A stretch of 37,697 nucleotides of DNA from Gammaproteobacteria bacterium (GCA_028293725.1 JAQGOE010000042.1:1-37697); one strand, 5' to 3'. Counted from the stretch's first letter, positions 1-8,888 are shown. A program made the numbers and translations. The notes: generated from the sequence alone by a model not told the origin.

Positions 1-19
1 TCGGGCATCTAAGTAAGCT

Positions 20-625
20 GTGGCCAAGCTAGTCGAAATCCAGATACCCGAGGAACTGCTCCAAAGGGCCCGTGCGGGGGAAGAGGCGGCTCAGGTGGTC
101 ATCTACACGGCGACCGCGCCCGCGGCTTTCGCCTTGATACGACGCCTCATCACCAACCGGGCGATGGCGGAGGATTTGTTCCAGGACACGATGATGACGT
201 TGTTTCAGCATCTGCCCGAATTCCGCGGGGAAGCCCCCCTCGGAGCCTGGCTGAGGCAGATTGCCATCTCGAAGTGCCTGATGTTCCTGCGGTCGCCATG
301 GCATCGCGCGCGGCTCCATCTCGAGAACGATGGTGAGGGCGAGACCGCTCATGGCCTGAGCGCACTTGTTACGCCAGCACCGGCCGTGGAAGGCTTAGAT
401 GTCGAGAGGGCCCTCGCATGCCTGTCGTCGACGGCGCGCGCCGTGGTGTGGTTGTACGAGGTAGAGGGCTATTCTCACGAGGAAATCGCACGGTATTTCG
501 GACGCTCGGTCAGCTTTTCCAAATCGCAGCTCGCGCGTGCCCACGTAAAATTGCGCGAGTGGTTTGAGCCCAGCGAGGGCAAACAGACATGTACATCCAT
601 CCAGAGCAACGGCAAGGCCTTGTAG
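20..625 (+). CDS. ECF-type RNA polymerase sigma factor
   Basis: This 201-residue protein has the two-domain plan of an extracytoplasmic-function sigma factor. Region 2 lies at about residues 35-92, with the acidic stretch AEDLFQDTMMTLF typical of core-binding helix 2.2 and then GAWLRQIAISKCLMFLR. Region 4 lies at about residues 128-185, with a helix-turn-helix around GYSHEEIARYFGRSVSFSKS. There is no extra C-terminal domain. The start is GTG. It overlaps the following reading frame by up to 37 bases, the usual translational coupling of an ECF factor to its anti-sigma factor. Its target promoters cannot be told from the window. The downstream PDZ protein suggests an envelope-stress or surface role, which is inference. 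The family call is secure; the ECF subgroup is not assigned. Confidence 0.9.
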   Translation: MAKLVEIQIPEELLQRARAGEEAAQVVIYTATAPAAFALIRRLITNRAMAEDLFQDTMMTLFQHLPEFRGEAPLGAWLRQIAISKCLMFLRSPWHRARLHLENDGEGETAHGLSALVTPAPAVEGLDVERALACLSSTARAVVWLYEVEGYSHEEIARYFGRSVSFSKSQLARAHVKLREWFEPSEGKQTCTSIQSNGKAL

Positions 626-1185
626 AGCGGCGACAAATGGAGCAACAGCACAACATCGCGCGGCACCTGCGGAGTCTGCCGCAGGAGATCCGGCAACCCT
701 ACGATTGGATGGAGTTTCGCCGCCGTGCGTCACGGCAGCGAACCAACGACTACGCTCGCGAAGGCGCGAATAAGAGAAAGTATGCAGCGATTGCGGCGGC
801 GCTCTTCCTCGTAGTCGTGGGTGTTGCTGCTTGGGTCCGCGTTACACGACCGGGAACGCCGGAATCAATCGAGAGCGACGCTATATCGGGAAGGGATGGG
901 CTGGTATCGGCACGCGATGCGGCCAGTGTTGATTCGCGCGTGGACGCCGCGGAGCGCTGGCTCGTCAGCCTCCCCAGTGAGCCCATCGTTGTACGTGTTG
1001 GCACACGCGCCGCGGTGGCGGGGCTCGAAGATCGCATCGCGCAGCTCGATGACTTTCTCTCCGCGGCACGAGTGGAGGGGACGCAACCCGCAAAACTGGT
1101 AGCCGTGGAAGAACAGCGTGCGCGCTTGGTCAACTCGCTCGTGCAAGTTCGGTACGCGGAGACTCTTGCCTCCGAATCGCGCTGA
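589..1185 (+). CDS. probable membrane anti-sigma factor (unclassified)
   Basis: A 198-residue protein with a basic N-terminal cytoplasmic part of about 62 residues, one predicted membrane helix at about residues 64-85 (AAIAAALFLVVVGVAAW), and a helical C-terminal part with predicted coiled-coil character (about 145-190). It overlaps the sigma factor gene, which together with its topology is the main reason for calling it an anti-sigma factor. The zinc-binding HxxxCxxC motif of ZAS-type anti-sigma factors is absent, so it would be a non-zinc type if the role is right. The start at 589 has GAGGG at a good distance; an in-frame ATG at 637, just after the sigma stop codon, is an alternative. No family is recognised with confidence. 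Confidence 0.62.
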   Translation: MYIHPEQRQGLVERRQMEQQHNIARHLRSLPQEIRQPYDWMEFRRRASRQRTNDYAREGANKRKYAAIAAALFLVVVGVAAWVRVTRPGTPESIESDAISGRDGLVSARDAASVDSRVDAAERWLVSLPSEPIVVRVGTRAAVAGLEDRIAQLDDFLSAARVEGTQPAKLVAVEEQRARLVNSLVQVRYAETLASESR

Positions 1186-1196
1186 GGAGTTATCGA

Positions 1197-2198
1197 ATGA
1201 GCCCCAAAATCATTGTAGTGTTGAGCGTCTTCCTGGTGTCCGCGGACGCATTCGCGCGAGACGTGGGTAATGTGTTCTATCAGACGGTCACAACTGATGC
1301 GCCGATGACTGCAAATGAGACGGATCAGTCTCCCAGCGGCCGTAACGCGGAGCTCGAAGCGCGGCTCGAGTCCGCCCGGCAGAGACTCGAGGAGTCAGCG
1401 CGTGAGGTTGCGGAGTTGTCGAATCAGCTCGGCGGCCCTCTCATGGAGAAGTTCTCGACATTCAACGGCGCATTCGGCCGGGCCATTATCGGCGTACAGC
1501 TCGATCCTTCGAGCGGAAAAGATGGGGTTCGGGTCATCTCTGTGAGTCCAGGCGGGCCCGCAGCCGAAGCCGGCATTCATCCGGGCGATGTGATTGTTGC
1601 CGTGAATGAAACCGCGGTGACGGGCGAGGATGCCTCGCGTCAGGTCGTCAAAATCATTCGTGACGTGAAACCGGACAGCAAGCTGAACGTGCGTGTGCTG
1701 CGCGACGGCAAGCGGCGGGACTTCACTGTGACGGCGCGCCCTGGGCCGGGCTTCATGGCTTTCGAAAACGGTTTTCCCGATTTGCCGGCGATGCCACCTT
1801 TGAATCCCTTCTTCATGGTGCAGGGCCCGCTGGCCAACATGGAGCTTGCGACTCTGACACCCAAGCTGGGGACGTACTTCGGGACCGAGAAAGGCGTGCT
1901 GGTCGTACGCTCACCGCCGGATGGAGCCTTGAAGTTAGAAGATGGCGACGTGATTCTGGCCATTGATGGTCGCCAGCCGACGAGCGGGTCCCATGCCACG
2001 CGCATCCTGGGCTCGTATCAGCCCGGTGAGAAGATCACGCTGCGGATCGTGCGCCAGCATAAGACAGTGGACCTCGAGGCGACCGTGCCAGCGGAATTGG
2101 CTGGCCCTCGTAAGTCCATTCTCCTCCGCGGCGGCTATGAGACCGCCCCTGTACCGGGAAAGGTCATCATCAAGCACCGCGAAGACGAGACGACCTGA
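1197..2198 (+). CDS. secreted protein with two PDZ domains
   Basis: A 333-residue exported protein. Residues 1-20 form a signal peptide ending in ADAFA. A charged, probably coiled-coil segment follows at about 48-80. The first PDZ domain is at about 95-180 (VSPGGPAAEAGIHPGDVIVAVN is its carboxylate-loop and core region) and the second at about 220-300 (PPDGALKLEDGDVILAIDG). No protease domain is present, unlike DegP or RseP, so it is a binding or adaptor protein rather than an enzyme as far as can be seen. GAGGAG at 1184-1189 is a strong ribosome site 7 bases before the ATG, and it overlaps the end of the upstream gene. The three genes therefore look like one operon. A periplasmic sensor or scaffold role in the sigma pathway is inference. 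Confidence 0.8.
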   Translation: MSPKIIVVLSVFLVSADAFARDVGNVFYQTVTTDAPMTANETDQSPSGRNAELEARLESARQRLEESAREVAELSNQLGGPLMEKFSTFNGAFGRAIIGVQLDPSSGKDGVRVISVSPGGPAAEAGIHPGDVIVAVNETAVTGEDASRQVVKIIRDVKPDSKLNVRVLRDGKRRDFTVTARPGPGFMAFENGFPDLPAMPPLNPFFMVQGPLANMELATLTPKLGTYFGTEKGVLVVRSPPDGALKLEDGDVILAIDGRQPTSGSHATRILGSYQPGEKITLRIVRQHKTVDLEATVPAELAGPRKSILLRGGYETAPVPGKVIIKHREDETT

Positions 2199-2218
2199 CA
2201 CACAGGTCGGTGTGTCAG
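2195..2218 (+). terminator. hairpin at the end of the sigma/PDZ operon
   Basis: A perfect 9-base inverted repeat, CTGACACAC and GTGTGTCAG, with a 6-base loop. It includes the PDZ gene stop codon. No T-run follows, so it would be a weak or factor-assisted terminator, or an mRNA-stabilising stem. The DUF1592 gene begins 135 bases later. Confidence 0.4.
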
Positions 2219-2353
2219 CCCCCCCGATCGGTCGACCGTGAGCCGTAACGCCCAGGGTTCCCGCGGCGGAATGGACGCTCCCTCTCAATCCATTGGTTAG
2301 TCGCATCGACCGGCCGCAAAATAGGGCGTCGAGGTCCAAGACTAGGAGGGGGA

Positions 2354-4879
2354 ATGCGCGAGAGCGGACCATTGTCCAAATATGCACTGGTGCTGGCCGG
2401 TGCTTGCTTGCCTGTGGCTTGGCTCGGCCTCTGGGCCGGGGTCGCGCAGGCCCAGGAGGCGGTGAGTCCGGCCGCCGACAAGGCGCTCGACAATCTAGCC
2501 ACGAACGTCTGCGAAAAATGCCACAACACCACGGACTGGGCCGGAAGCCTGGCCATGGACTCCTTGGATCTGGCCCATACCGACCAGGATCCGGAGGTCT
2601 GGGAAAAGGCCATCGTGAAACTCCGCGGCCGCCTCATGCCCCCGGCGGGCGAAAAGCAGCCGGACCAGGCCGAAGTCGATGCCGTTATCCACTATCTCGA
2701 GACGTCCCTCGACGCAGCCGCCAAAGAGCGGGCCGCCGCCAAAGCCGAGCGTGTCGGCCATGTCCCGATCCAGCGCCTCAACCGCACCGAGTTCGCCTCC
2801 TCGGTGAGAGATCTCGTCGGGGTGCAGGTCGATCCCAAGCAGATTCTGCCCACCGAAATCGAGGTCGAGGGCTTCAGCAATATCTCCGGTGCCCTCGGGA
2901 TTTCACCATCCTTCATGGAGCAGTACCTGTCCGCCGCGCGCCACATCGCCCTGCGCGCCGTGGGCGAGCCGATTCCGAAAATGTCCACCGTATTTTATGG
3001 CGGCGGCGGGGGCGGCGGCGGCCAAGCCGGGCCAGGCTCCCCCACTCAGCTCAGCCATAAGGACGGATACCCCGTGGGCACTCGCGGAGGCGTGAGCTTT
3101 ACACACGTCTTTCCTGCCGATGGGGAGTATCGATTCAACTTCCTCGATGCGGACAGTTTCGACGCCGGCCTGTATCCGCGCGGCATGGAAACCACCGCGA
3201 CGCTCGTAGTCCTCGTTGACGGTGTGGAAGTCGCTCGCAGGGAGCTCGGTGGACCCGAAGACCTGACCATTGCCGACCGCGACGGCCCCACGGGCCGCAC
3301 GGCTCTCACTACCAAAGTGTCGGGCATACCGGCGCAGATCAAGGCCGGCGCCCACACCGTGACCGCCACCTTCATCGAACGGTCCTGGGCGTTGAGCAAC
3401 GACGCGACCGCCATTGGCAGTGGCAAGGCCTCGGGCATGCCGATCATCCGGGACGGCCTCCAGGTCGTGGGCCCTTATTCGCCCCAAGGGCTGTCCCTGA
3501 GCGCCAGTCGCGCCAAAATTTTCATCTGCCAGCCTAAGAATGAGACCGAGGAGCTGCCGTGCGCAGAGGCGATCACGCGGCACCTCGCGACCCGGGCGTT
3601 CCGCCGTCCCGTGACCGACGCTGACGTGAAGTTGCTGATGAAGTTTTACGAGACCGGTCGCGCGGAAGCCGGTGGTTTCGATTCCGGTGTGACTGAGTTG
3701 GTTACGGCGGTCCTGTCGAGCCCCGACTTCCTCTATCGCGCCATCTCGACGTCGCCAACGCCCAATCAATCCCGTCAACTGAATGATCTGGAGCTGGCCT
3801 CGCGCCTGTCCTTCTTCCTTTGGAGCGAGGGTCCTGACGAGCAGCTGATCAACCTCGCTTCCAACAAACGACTCGCCGATCCCGCGGTCGTGCAGGCGCA
3901 GGTCGAGCGCATGCTCAAGGATCCGCGTGCCCACGCGTTGGTCGACAATTTCGCGTTCTCGTGGCTGAACCTGGGCACGCTGCAACAGGTCGAGCCCGAC
4001 GACAAGTCATTTACTGCCGACATGCGGACGAATTTCGAGACCGAGGCGCGGCTCTTCCTGGCGAGCGTGCTACTCGAGAATCGCAGCGTGCTCGATTTGA
4101 TCAACGCGGATTGGACCTACGTTAACCAACCGCTCGCCAGGCAATACGACATCCCCGGAGTATTCGGCCCACAATTCCGACGGGTGACGCTCACGAACGA
4201 GAACCGCTGGGGGCTGTTGGGCAAGGGAGCCGTGCAGCTGCGAACCTCATATGGCGACCGTACTTCGCCCGTGCTGCGCGGTGCTTATGTGCTCGACCGC
4301 ATCATGGGGACGCCACCCACGCCGCCACCGCCTGGCGTGAACACCGATCTCTCGGTCCACCTGGGCGACGCGCCAAAAACCGTGCGCGCCCGGCTGGAGG
4401 CCCATCGCGCGAACAAAACCTGCATGGCCTGTCATGGCGAGATCGACCCGTTAGGCCTGGCATTGGAGAACTTCGAGAACACAGGACGCTGGCGCGATGA
4501 GGACGCCCTTGCCAAGCAGCCGATCGATACAACTACGACGCTGACAACCGGGCAGGTACTGCACGGCCCGCCGGACTTGCGTCGCTATCTGAATCAGCGA
4601 CCGGACCAGTTTCCGACGACAGTGACCAAGCGTTTGATGATGTACGCGCTCAATCGCGAGCTCGAATATTACGACATGCCCGAAGTCCGGCAGATCGTGC
4701 GCGCCGCCGCCGCGAACAACTACAAGTTCGCGGATCTCATCAGCGGAGTCGTCAATAGCGACGCCTTCCGTCGCCAAGGACCTGAAGCGCCCCCGAAAGG
4801 CGGTAAAACGCCCGCGACCAAGGTGGCGTCCACAGACATCGGTGGCCCCAACACAACGAAGCCGCTACAGGAGAGATAG
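2354..4879 (+). CDS. DUF1592/DUF1588-family c-type cytochrome
   Basis: An 841-residue exported protein of the planctomycete-cytochrome-like family. It has a signal peptide (residues 1-34, ending AQA) and then a cytochrome c-like segment with a CEKCH heme site at residues 53-57. The DUF1587-type block (about 135-200) is followed by a glycine run near residue 215 and a beta-sandwich-like insert (about 235-350). The DUF1595/DUF1592 region (about 395-620) precedes the DUF1588 region, which holds a second heme motif CMACH at 690-694. A DUF1585-like segment (about 735-805) closes it. AGGAGG at 2344-2349 supports the start. The paired gene 3 bases downstream encodes DUF1552, the common partner of this family. 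Members are thought to be periplasmic or outer-membrane redox proteins; the substrate is unknown and I do not assign one. Confidence 0.9.
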   Translation: MRESGPLSKYALVLAGACLPVAWLGLWAGVAQAQEAVSPAADKALDNLATNVCEKCHNTTDWAGSLAMDSLDLAHTDQDPEVWEKAIVKLRGRLMPPAGEKQPDQAEVDAVIHYLETSLDAAAKERAAAKAERVGHVPIQRLNRTEFASSVRDLVGVQVDPKQILPTEIEVEGFSNISGALGISPSFMEQYLSAARHIALRAVGEPIPKMSTVFYGGGGGGGGQAGPGSPTQLSHKDGYPVGTRGGVSFTHVFPADGEYRFNFLDADSFDAGLYPRGMETTATLVVLVDGVEVARRELGGPEDLTIADRDGPTGRTALTTKVSGIPAQIKAGAHTVTATFIERSWALSNDATAIGSGKASGMPIIRDGLQVVGPYSPQGLSLSASRAKIFICQPKNETEELPCAEAITRHLATRAFRRPVTDADVKLLMKFYETGRAEAGGFDSGVTELVTAVLSSPDFLYRAISTSPTPNQSRQLNDLELASRLSFFLWSEGPDEQLINLASNKRLADPAVVQAQVERMLKDPRAHALVDNFAFSWLNLGTLQQVEPDDKSFTADMRTNFETEARLFLASVLLENRSVLDLINADWTYVNQPLARQYDIPGVFGPQFRRVTLTNENRWGLLGKGAVQLRTSYGDRTSPVLRGAYVLDRIMGTPPTPPPPGVNTDLSVHLGDAPKTVRARLEAHRANKTCMACHGEIDPLGLALENFENTGRWRDEDALAKQPIDTTTTLTTGQVLHGPPDLRRYLNQRPDQFPTTVTKRLMMYALNRELEYYDMPEVRQIVRAAAANNYKFADLISGVVNSDAFRRQGPEAPPKGGKTPATKVASTDIGGPNTTKPLQER

Positions 4880-4882
4880 GCC

Positions 4883-6232
4883 ATGGCCGTGTTCCTGACG
4901 AAGAAGCATCTGTCCCGACGCACGTTCCTGCGCGGCAGCGGCGTTGCATTGGCTCTGCCTTTCCTCGACGCCATGGTGCCCGCGGCTACCGCGCTGGCGC
5001 AAACCGCGGCGGCACCAAAAACGCGCGCGGGATTTTTCTACCTTCCGCATGGCGCGATCATGAACAACACGCCGTTTGGTAAAGAAGTCGACGCCTGGAC
5101 TTCAAGCGGCAGCGGCGCGGACTTCAAGCTCGGCCACACTGTTGCGCCGTTGGAACCGCTCAAGAAATACGTCACGACGTTCGAGAATCTCGAGAACAAG
5201 GCAGCGGGCGGTTCTGTGCACACGCTCAACCCGGCTACCTGGCTGTCCTGCGTGCGTCCTGACACCGCAGCCAAGGCCGCCAGCATGGCCATCACGCTCG
5301 ACCAGGTCATCGCCCAGAAACTGGGGCAGACCACCGCGCTGCCCTCGCTGGAGATCGCCTCGGAAACCACCATCCAGGTGGCCGCATGCGGCGGGGCGGG
5401 GTGTTACTACGCCTCCACGACTTCCTACGCCAGCCCCAACACGCCACTGCCGATGGAATATAACCCGCGCAAGGTGTTTATCCAGTTGATGGGGGAGGGT
5501 GACACGGCGGCCGAGCGCGACGCGCTGTTACGTAAGAATGCCAGCATCCTGGACATGGTCTCCGGCCGTGCCAAGGACCTGAGCAGGGACCTCGGTCCGG
5601 GCGACCAGGCGAGACTGTCGGACTATCTCGACACCGTTCGCGAGATCGAACGTCGGGTGAACATGGCCAGCACGCACGATCTCAAGGGCATCAAGGTACC
5701 GGATGCACCGGCCGGTGAGCTCGAAAACTTCGACAAGCAGGTGCGCCTGATGTTCGACCTCTTGGCACTGGCCTACCAGGCGGATCTGACACGCGTCGCC
5801 TCCTACGTCATGGTCGCCGAAGGCACCAACCGCACCTATAACCATGTGGGTGTGCCGGATTCCTTCCACCCGGTCAGCCACCACTCCAACGATCGCGAGC
5901 GCATTCGTCGCCTGAGCGTCATTCAGCGCTATCACATGGAGCGGTTCGCGGACTTCCTGCAGAAGCTGGCCAACACCAAAGAGGGCGACGGTAGCATCCT
6001 CGACCATTCGCTGTTCCTCTATGGCTCCAACATGGGTAACAGCAACATGCACGACAATTATCCCTTGCCGGCGGTTCTGGTTGGTGGCGCCAATGGTGCG
6101 CACGTCGGCGGCAAGAACCTCACGCTGGCCGAGCGGACCCCGCTGGCCAATCTGCACCTGACGATCCTGAACAAGGTCGGGATCAAGCAGGCGAGCTTTG
6201 GTAACAGCACCGGGCTCATCTCCGAGGTCTGA
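4883..6232 (+). CDS. Tat-exported DUF1552 protein
   Basis: A 449-residue protein with a twin-arginine signal (SRRTFLRG, arginines 12-13) and a hydrophobic stretch ending near TALAQ. The body matches DUF1552, a family coupled genomically to DUF1592/DUF1588 cytochromes and distantly like the DUF1501 sulfatase-related proteins. Visible landmarks are FFYLPHGAIMNN near residue 52, the HNxGxxDSFHPVSHHSND-like block near 330 and the SLFLYGSNMGNSNMHDNYPLP block near 375-395, rich in histidine, asparagine and aspartate and a plausible metal or active site. The start has AGGAGA 8 bases upstream and lies 3 bases past the previous stop, so the genes are translationally linked. Tat export implies folding, perhaps with a cofactor, in the cytoplasm. 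The biochemical activity is unknown. Confidence 0.9.
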   Translation: MAVFLTKKHLSRRTFLRGSGVALALPFLDAMVPAATALAQTAAAPKTRAGFFYLPHGAIMNNTPFGKEVDAWTSSGSGADFKLGHTVAPLEPLKKYVTTFENLENKAAGGSVHTLNPATWLSCVRPDTAAKAASMAITLDQVIAQKLGQTTALPSLEIASETTIQVAACGGAGCYYASTTSYASPNTPLPMEYNPRKVFIQLMGEGDTAAERDALLRKNASILDMVSGRAKDLSRDLGPGDQARLSDYLDTVREIERRVNMASTHDLKGIKVPDAPAGELENFDKQVRLMFDLLALAYQADLTRVASYVMVAEGTNRTYNHVGVPDSFHPVSHHSNDRERIRRLSVIQRYHMERFADFLQKLANTKEGDGSILDHSLFLYGSNMGNSNMHDNYPLPAVLVGGANGAHVGGKNLTLAERTPLANLHLTILNKVGIKQASFGNSTGLISEV

Positions 6233-6233
6233 T

Positions 6234-7199
6234 ATGACGACTGACCGCAGAACCTTCCTGCAGGCGTCGTTGAGTGGGCTCGCGGGGCTGGCATCCCTGC
6301 CGCTCCTGGGCGGCCTCGCGGGCTGCCAGCAACTTCCCTCCGGGCGGTCGCCCGGGTCGACGGCTGCGCGCAAGACTGCGCTGCCCAGCGAAAAACTTGC
6401 CGACCGCGTTACACTCATAACCGGGGCGCCCGGCAATCTAGTCGCGCTGTCGTCCGACGATGGAATCGTACTCGTCGACAGCGGTTCGTCGGCGTCCGCC
6501 CGTGCAGTGCGAGCGAGTCTCGGCGGCGCACGCGTGCGCACGCTGTTCAATACGCACTATCACACCGAACAGACCGGCGGAAATGAGCTGTTCGGCGCGG
6601 CGGGCGCCGAGATCCACGCCCACTTGATCACGCGTCAGTGGCTGGCGACGGACTACTACGTGCCAGCGGAAGATCGTTGGGTGAAGGCGCTCCCCAAAAA
6701 AGCTCTCCCTACTGTGACGTTCCGCGAGAAAGGCGCGATGAAGGCCGGCGCGGAAAGCATCGAGTTTGGCTATCTGCTCGAAGCACACACCCGCGGCGAC
6801 ATCTATGTGTTCTTCCGTGACTCCAACGTACTGGCCGTCGGCGATGTCGCCTCACCGTTGCGCGACCCAGCCCTCGACTGGTACGCGGGCGGCTGGCTCG
6901 GCGGCCGGGTCGACGCGATGGATGATCTGATCGCGTTGGCCAATGACGAGACGAAGATCGTGCCCGCCTACGGGCCGGTGATGACACGCGCTCAACTGAA
7001 AACCGAGCGCGAGATGATGGTTCATCTCTACGACCGGACGACGGAGCTGACCGATCACGGACGTAGCGCGCAGGACATGATGGAAGCAGGGGTGTTGGGC
7101 GAAGTGAAACGTAAGTTCGACGACCCCTACCGTTTCCTCTACGACGTCTGCAAGGGCAACTGGGCCCACTACACCAATTTCGGAGGCAACATTGTTTAA
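6234..7199 (+). CDS. MBL-fold protein, Tat lipoprotein-like, degenerate metal site
   Basis: The 321-residue product starts at the ATG one base past the DUF1552 stop, with GAGG upstream. The N-terminus carries a twin-arginine motif (DRRTFLQ) and a lipobox-like LAGC with cysteine 31, suggesting a Tat-exported lipoprotein. The rest is a metallo-beta-lactamase fold. The metal signature reads H108-Y-H110-T-E112-Q113 instead of HxHxDH. His185 (EAHTRGD) and Asp204 (VGDV) are present, but the last histidine position is Tyr246 (PAYGPV instead of PGHGPV). Thus the first-site histidines remain while all second-site-specific ligands are changed. A THxHxEQTG form is, as far as I recall, recurrent in homologues beside DUF1592/DUF1552 genes, so it may be a family trait. 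The substrate is unknown. Confidence 0.82.
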   Translation: MTTDRRTFLQASLSGLAGLASLPLLGGLAGCQQLPSGRSPGSTAARKTALPSEKLADRVTLITGAPGNLVALSSDDGIVLVDSGSSASARAVRASLGGARVRTLFNTHYHTEQTGGNELFGAAGAEIHAHLITRQWLATDYYVPAEDRWVKALPKKALPTVTFREKGAMKAGAESIEFGYLLEAHTRGDIYVFFRDSNVLAVGDVASPLRDPALDWYAGGWLGGRVDAMDDLIALANDETKIVPAYGPVMTRAQLKTEREMMVHLYDRTTELTDHGRSAQDMMEAGVLGEVKRKFDDPYRFLYDVCKGNWAHYTNFGGNIV

Positions 7200-8853
7200 G
7201 TTGACCATCCGTTGTGCCGCTGCGTTGCTGTCTCTCGGGACGGTATTCTCAACTACTGCATCCGGGCAGGAGACACTCGCGGATGAGGTCCGTTCGGGTC
7301 AGCGCGAGGCGGTGCTGGCTGCGATTACCTCGCCTGACATCGATGTGAATGCCGCCGACGCAGACGGTTCCACCGCGCTACTGTGGGCAACGTACAAGGT
7401 AGATCACGAGTTGGTACGCGCGCTATTGAAAGCCGGCGCGAAACCCAACATCGCCAACCACTACGGAGCGGCTCCGCTGACCGAAGCGGCGAAACTGAGC
7501 GATGTCGATCTCGTGCGCATGCTGCTCGAGGCGCACGCTGATCCCAACTCGCCGAATCAGGATAACCAGACCGCGCTCATGCTGGCCTCCAGCTTGGGCT
7601 CGTTGCAGATTGCGCAGATGCTGATCAGCAAGGGCGCAAACGTGAATGCGGTGGAAAGTTTCCGCGGCCAGACTGCGCTGATGTGGGCGGCAGGGGAAAA
7701 CCACCCGGAAATAGTCGACCTTCTGCTCGCCCACCACGCCGATGTCAAACTGCGCGCGAAGTATGACGACTGGCCGCGCCAGATGACCTCGGAACCGCGG
7801 GCGCAGTTTCGTCAGACCGGTGGCCTCACTGCGCTGCTCTATGCCACCCGCTCGGGCTGCTACCGCTGCGCCGTCGCCATCGTCAAGGCGGGCGCCGACG
7901 TCAATCAGCCCAACCCGGACGGTGTCACTCCGCTGATCAATGCGCTCGATAACCGCAGCTACGACATCGCGATGTTCCTGCTCGACCGACGAGCGGACCC
8001 GGGTGTTTGGGACATGACGGGCCGTACGCCCCTCTATGTCGCGGTGGACATGAACTCTTACGCCGGGCCGAATGGCGCCGGCAGCGGCAACTTCCAGGGC
8101 TTTGGGGAGGGACCACCACCGCCTCGCCCCCCGAACAAGGCCAAGGCTATGGACGTCGTAAACCGTCTGCTAGCCATGGGCGTCGATCCCAACCATGAGC
8201 TCACACGCATGCGGCCTAACGGCAATGGCAGAGGCCGCTTCGCCGACTACATGATGCGCGGAGGCACGGGCCCGCTGATGCTTGCGGCGATGATGTATGA
8301 CGATGAAGCGATCAAGGCTCTGCTGGCGCACGGCGCTGACGTGGATGCGCCCAATGTGTTTCAAATTACACCATTGATGGCCGCTGCAGGCATGAGTGGG
8401 GCGAGTCGCGGGGGTGTCGGCAGCGCCATTATCGGCGGCGCCGGCCGCCAACAAGTTGATGTCCAGGCCCGTGCGATCAAGACCATCGACCTTCTGCTCG
8501 ACGCCGGCGCGAAGATCAACACCCGTGTCACCGACAGCCATACCCACACAGCGAAACTCGTCGCCTACGTCCAGGGCCGTGATCACGAGGGCAAGACGGC
8601 ACTTTTTTCCGCGGCCGAATCGGGATCGGATAAGGTCGTCAAACACCTGATTGATCGCGGCGCAGACCCGACGGTGCAAGATGCTGTCGGCAAGTTCGCA
8701 CTCGACTACGCCCGCCATCCCCCTCCGCCTGGCCCCGGAGCGCCAGCGGGAGTCAGCCCGGCTGCCGCTGCGGAGCGCGATGCCACCGTGGCACTTCTCA
8801 CCGCGCTAACACCAAAGTCCGCAATCGGTGCAGACACGGCTTCGACCAAATAA
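7192..8853 (+). CDS. secreted ankyrin-repeat protein
   Basis: A 553-residue protein beginning at TTG, with GGAGG at 7182-7186; the start lies inside the last codons of the MBL gene, an 8-base overlap. A signal peptide (residues 1-25, ending TASGQ) targets it to the periplasm. About nine ankyrin repeats follow, for example DADGSTALLWATYKVDHELV, NYHGAAPLTEAA-like, NQDNQTALMLASSLGSLQIA, and repeats near 215-285, 360-420 and 470-515. Proline-rich linkers sit near residue 305 (GPPPPRPP) and near 515 (PPPPGPG). Ankyrin arrays bind proteins, so this is probably a scaffold or partner for the neighbouring redox proteins; that role is inference. It is the last gene of the block and ends at a strong hairpin. 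Confidence 0.9.
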   Translation: MFKLTIRCAAALLSLGTVFSTTASGQETLADEVRSGQREAVLAAITSPDIDVNAADADGSTALLWATYKVDHELVRALLKAGAKPNIANHYGAAPLTEAAKLSDVDLVRMLLEAHADPNSPNQDNQTALMLASSLGSLQIAQMLISKGANVNAVESFRGQTALMWAAGENHPEIVDLLLAHHADVKLRAKYDDWPRQMTSEPRAQFRQTGGLTALLYATRSGCYRCAVAIVKAGADVNQPNPDGVTPLINALDNRSYDIAMFLLDRRADPGVWDMTGRTPLYVAVDMNSYAGPNGAGSGNFQGFGEGPPPPRPPNKAKAMDVVNRLLAMGVDPNHELTRMRPNGNGRGRFADYMMRGGTGPLMLAAMMYDDEAIKALLAHGADVDAPNVFQITPLMAAAGMSGASRGGVGSAIIGGAGRQQVDVQARAIKTIDLLLDAGAKINTRVTDSHTHTAKLVAYVQGRDHEGKTALFSAAESGSDKVVKHLIDRGADPTVQDAVGKFALDYARHPPPPGPGAPAGVSPAAAAERDATVALLTALTPKSAIGADTASTK

Positions 8854-8857
8854 GTAA

Positions 8858-8888
8858 ACAGGGGGCGTCAGGCGCTGACGCCCCCTGT
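8858..8888. terminator. bidirectional hairpin between convergent genes
   Basis: A perfect 13-base stem (acagggggcgtca and its reverse complement) with a 5-base loop, ggcgc, sits 4 bases after the ankyrin stop and 18 bases beyond the stop of the convergent TonB receptor. There is no uninterrupted T-run on either side; the minus strand has a short TT-ACTTATTT tail. The position and stem strength make a shared terminator likely. Confidence 0.75.

Noticed and set aside
2996..3022. GGC repeat run in the DUF1592 gene as a possible unstable repeat
   Set aside because: It encodes a short glycine run inside an intact frame, as expected of a flexible linker; no phase-variation length change can be judged from one sequence.
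2903..3985. 360-residue minus-strand frame opposite the DUF1592 gene
   Set aside because: It is antisense to a gene with two heme motifs and recognisable domains, and has no family resemblance or ribosome site.
5528..6550. 340-residue minus-strand frame across DUF1552 and the MBL gene
   Set aside because: It overlaps two confidently called genes on the other strand and contains no motif.
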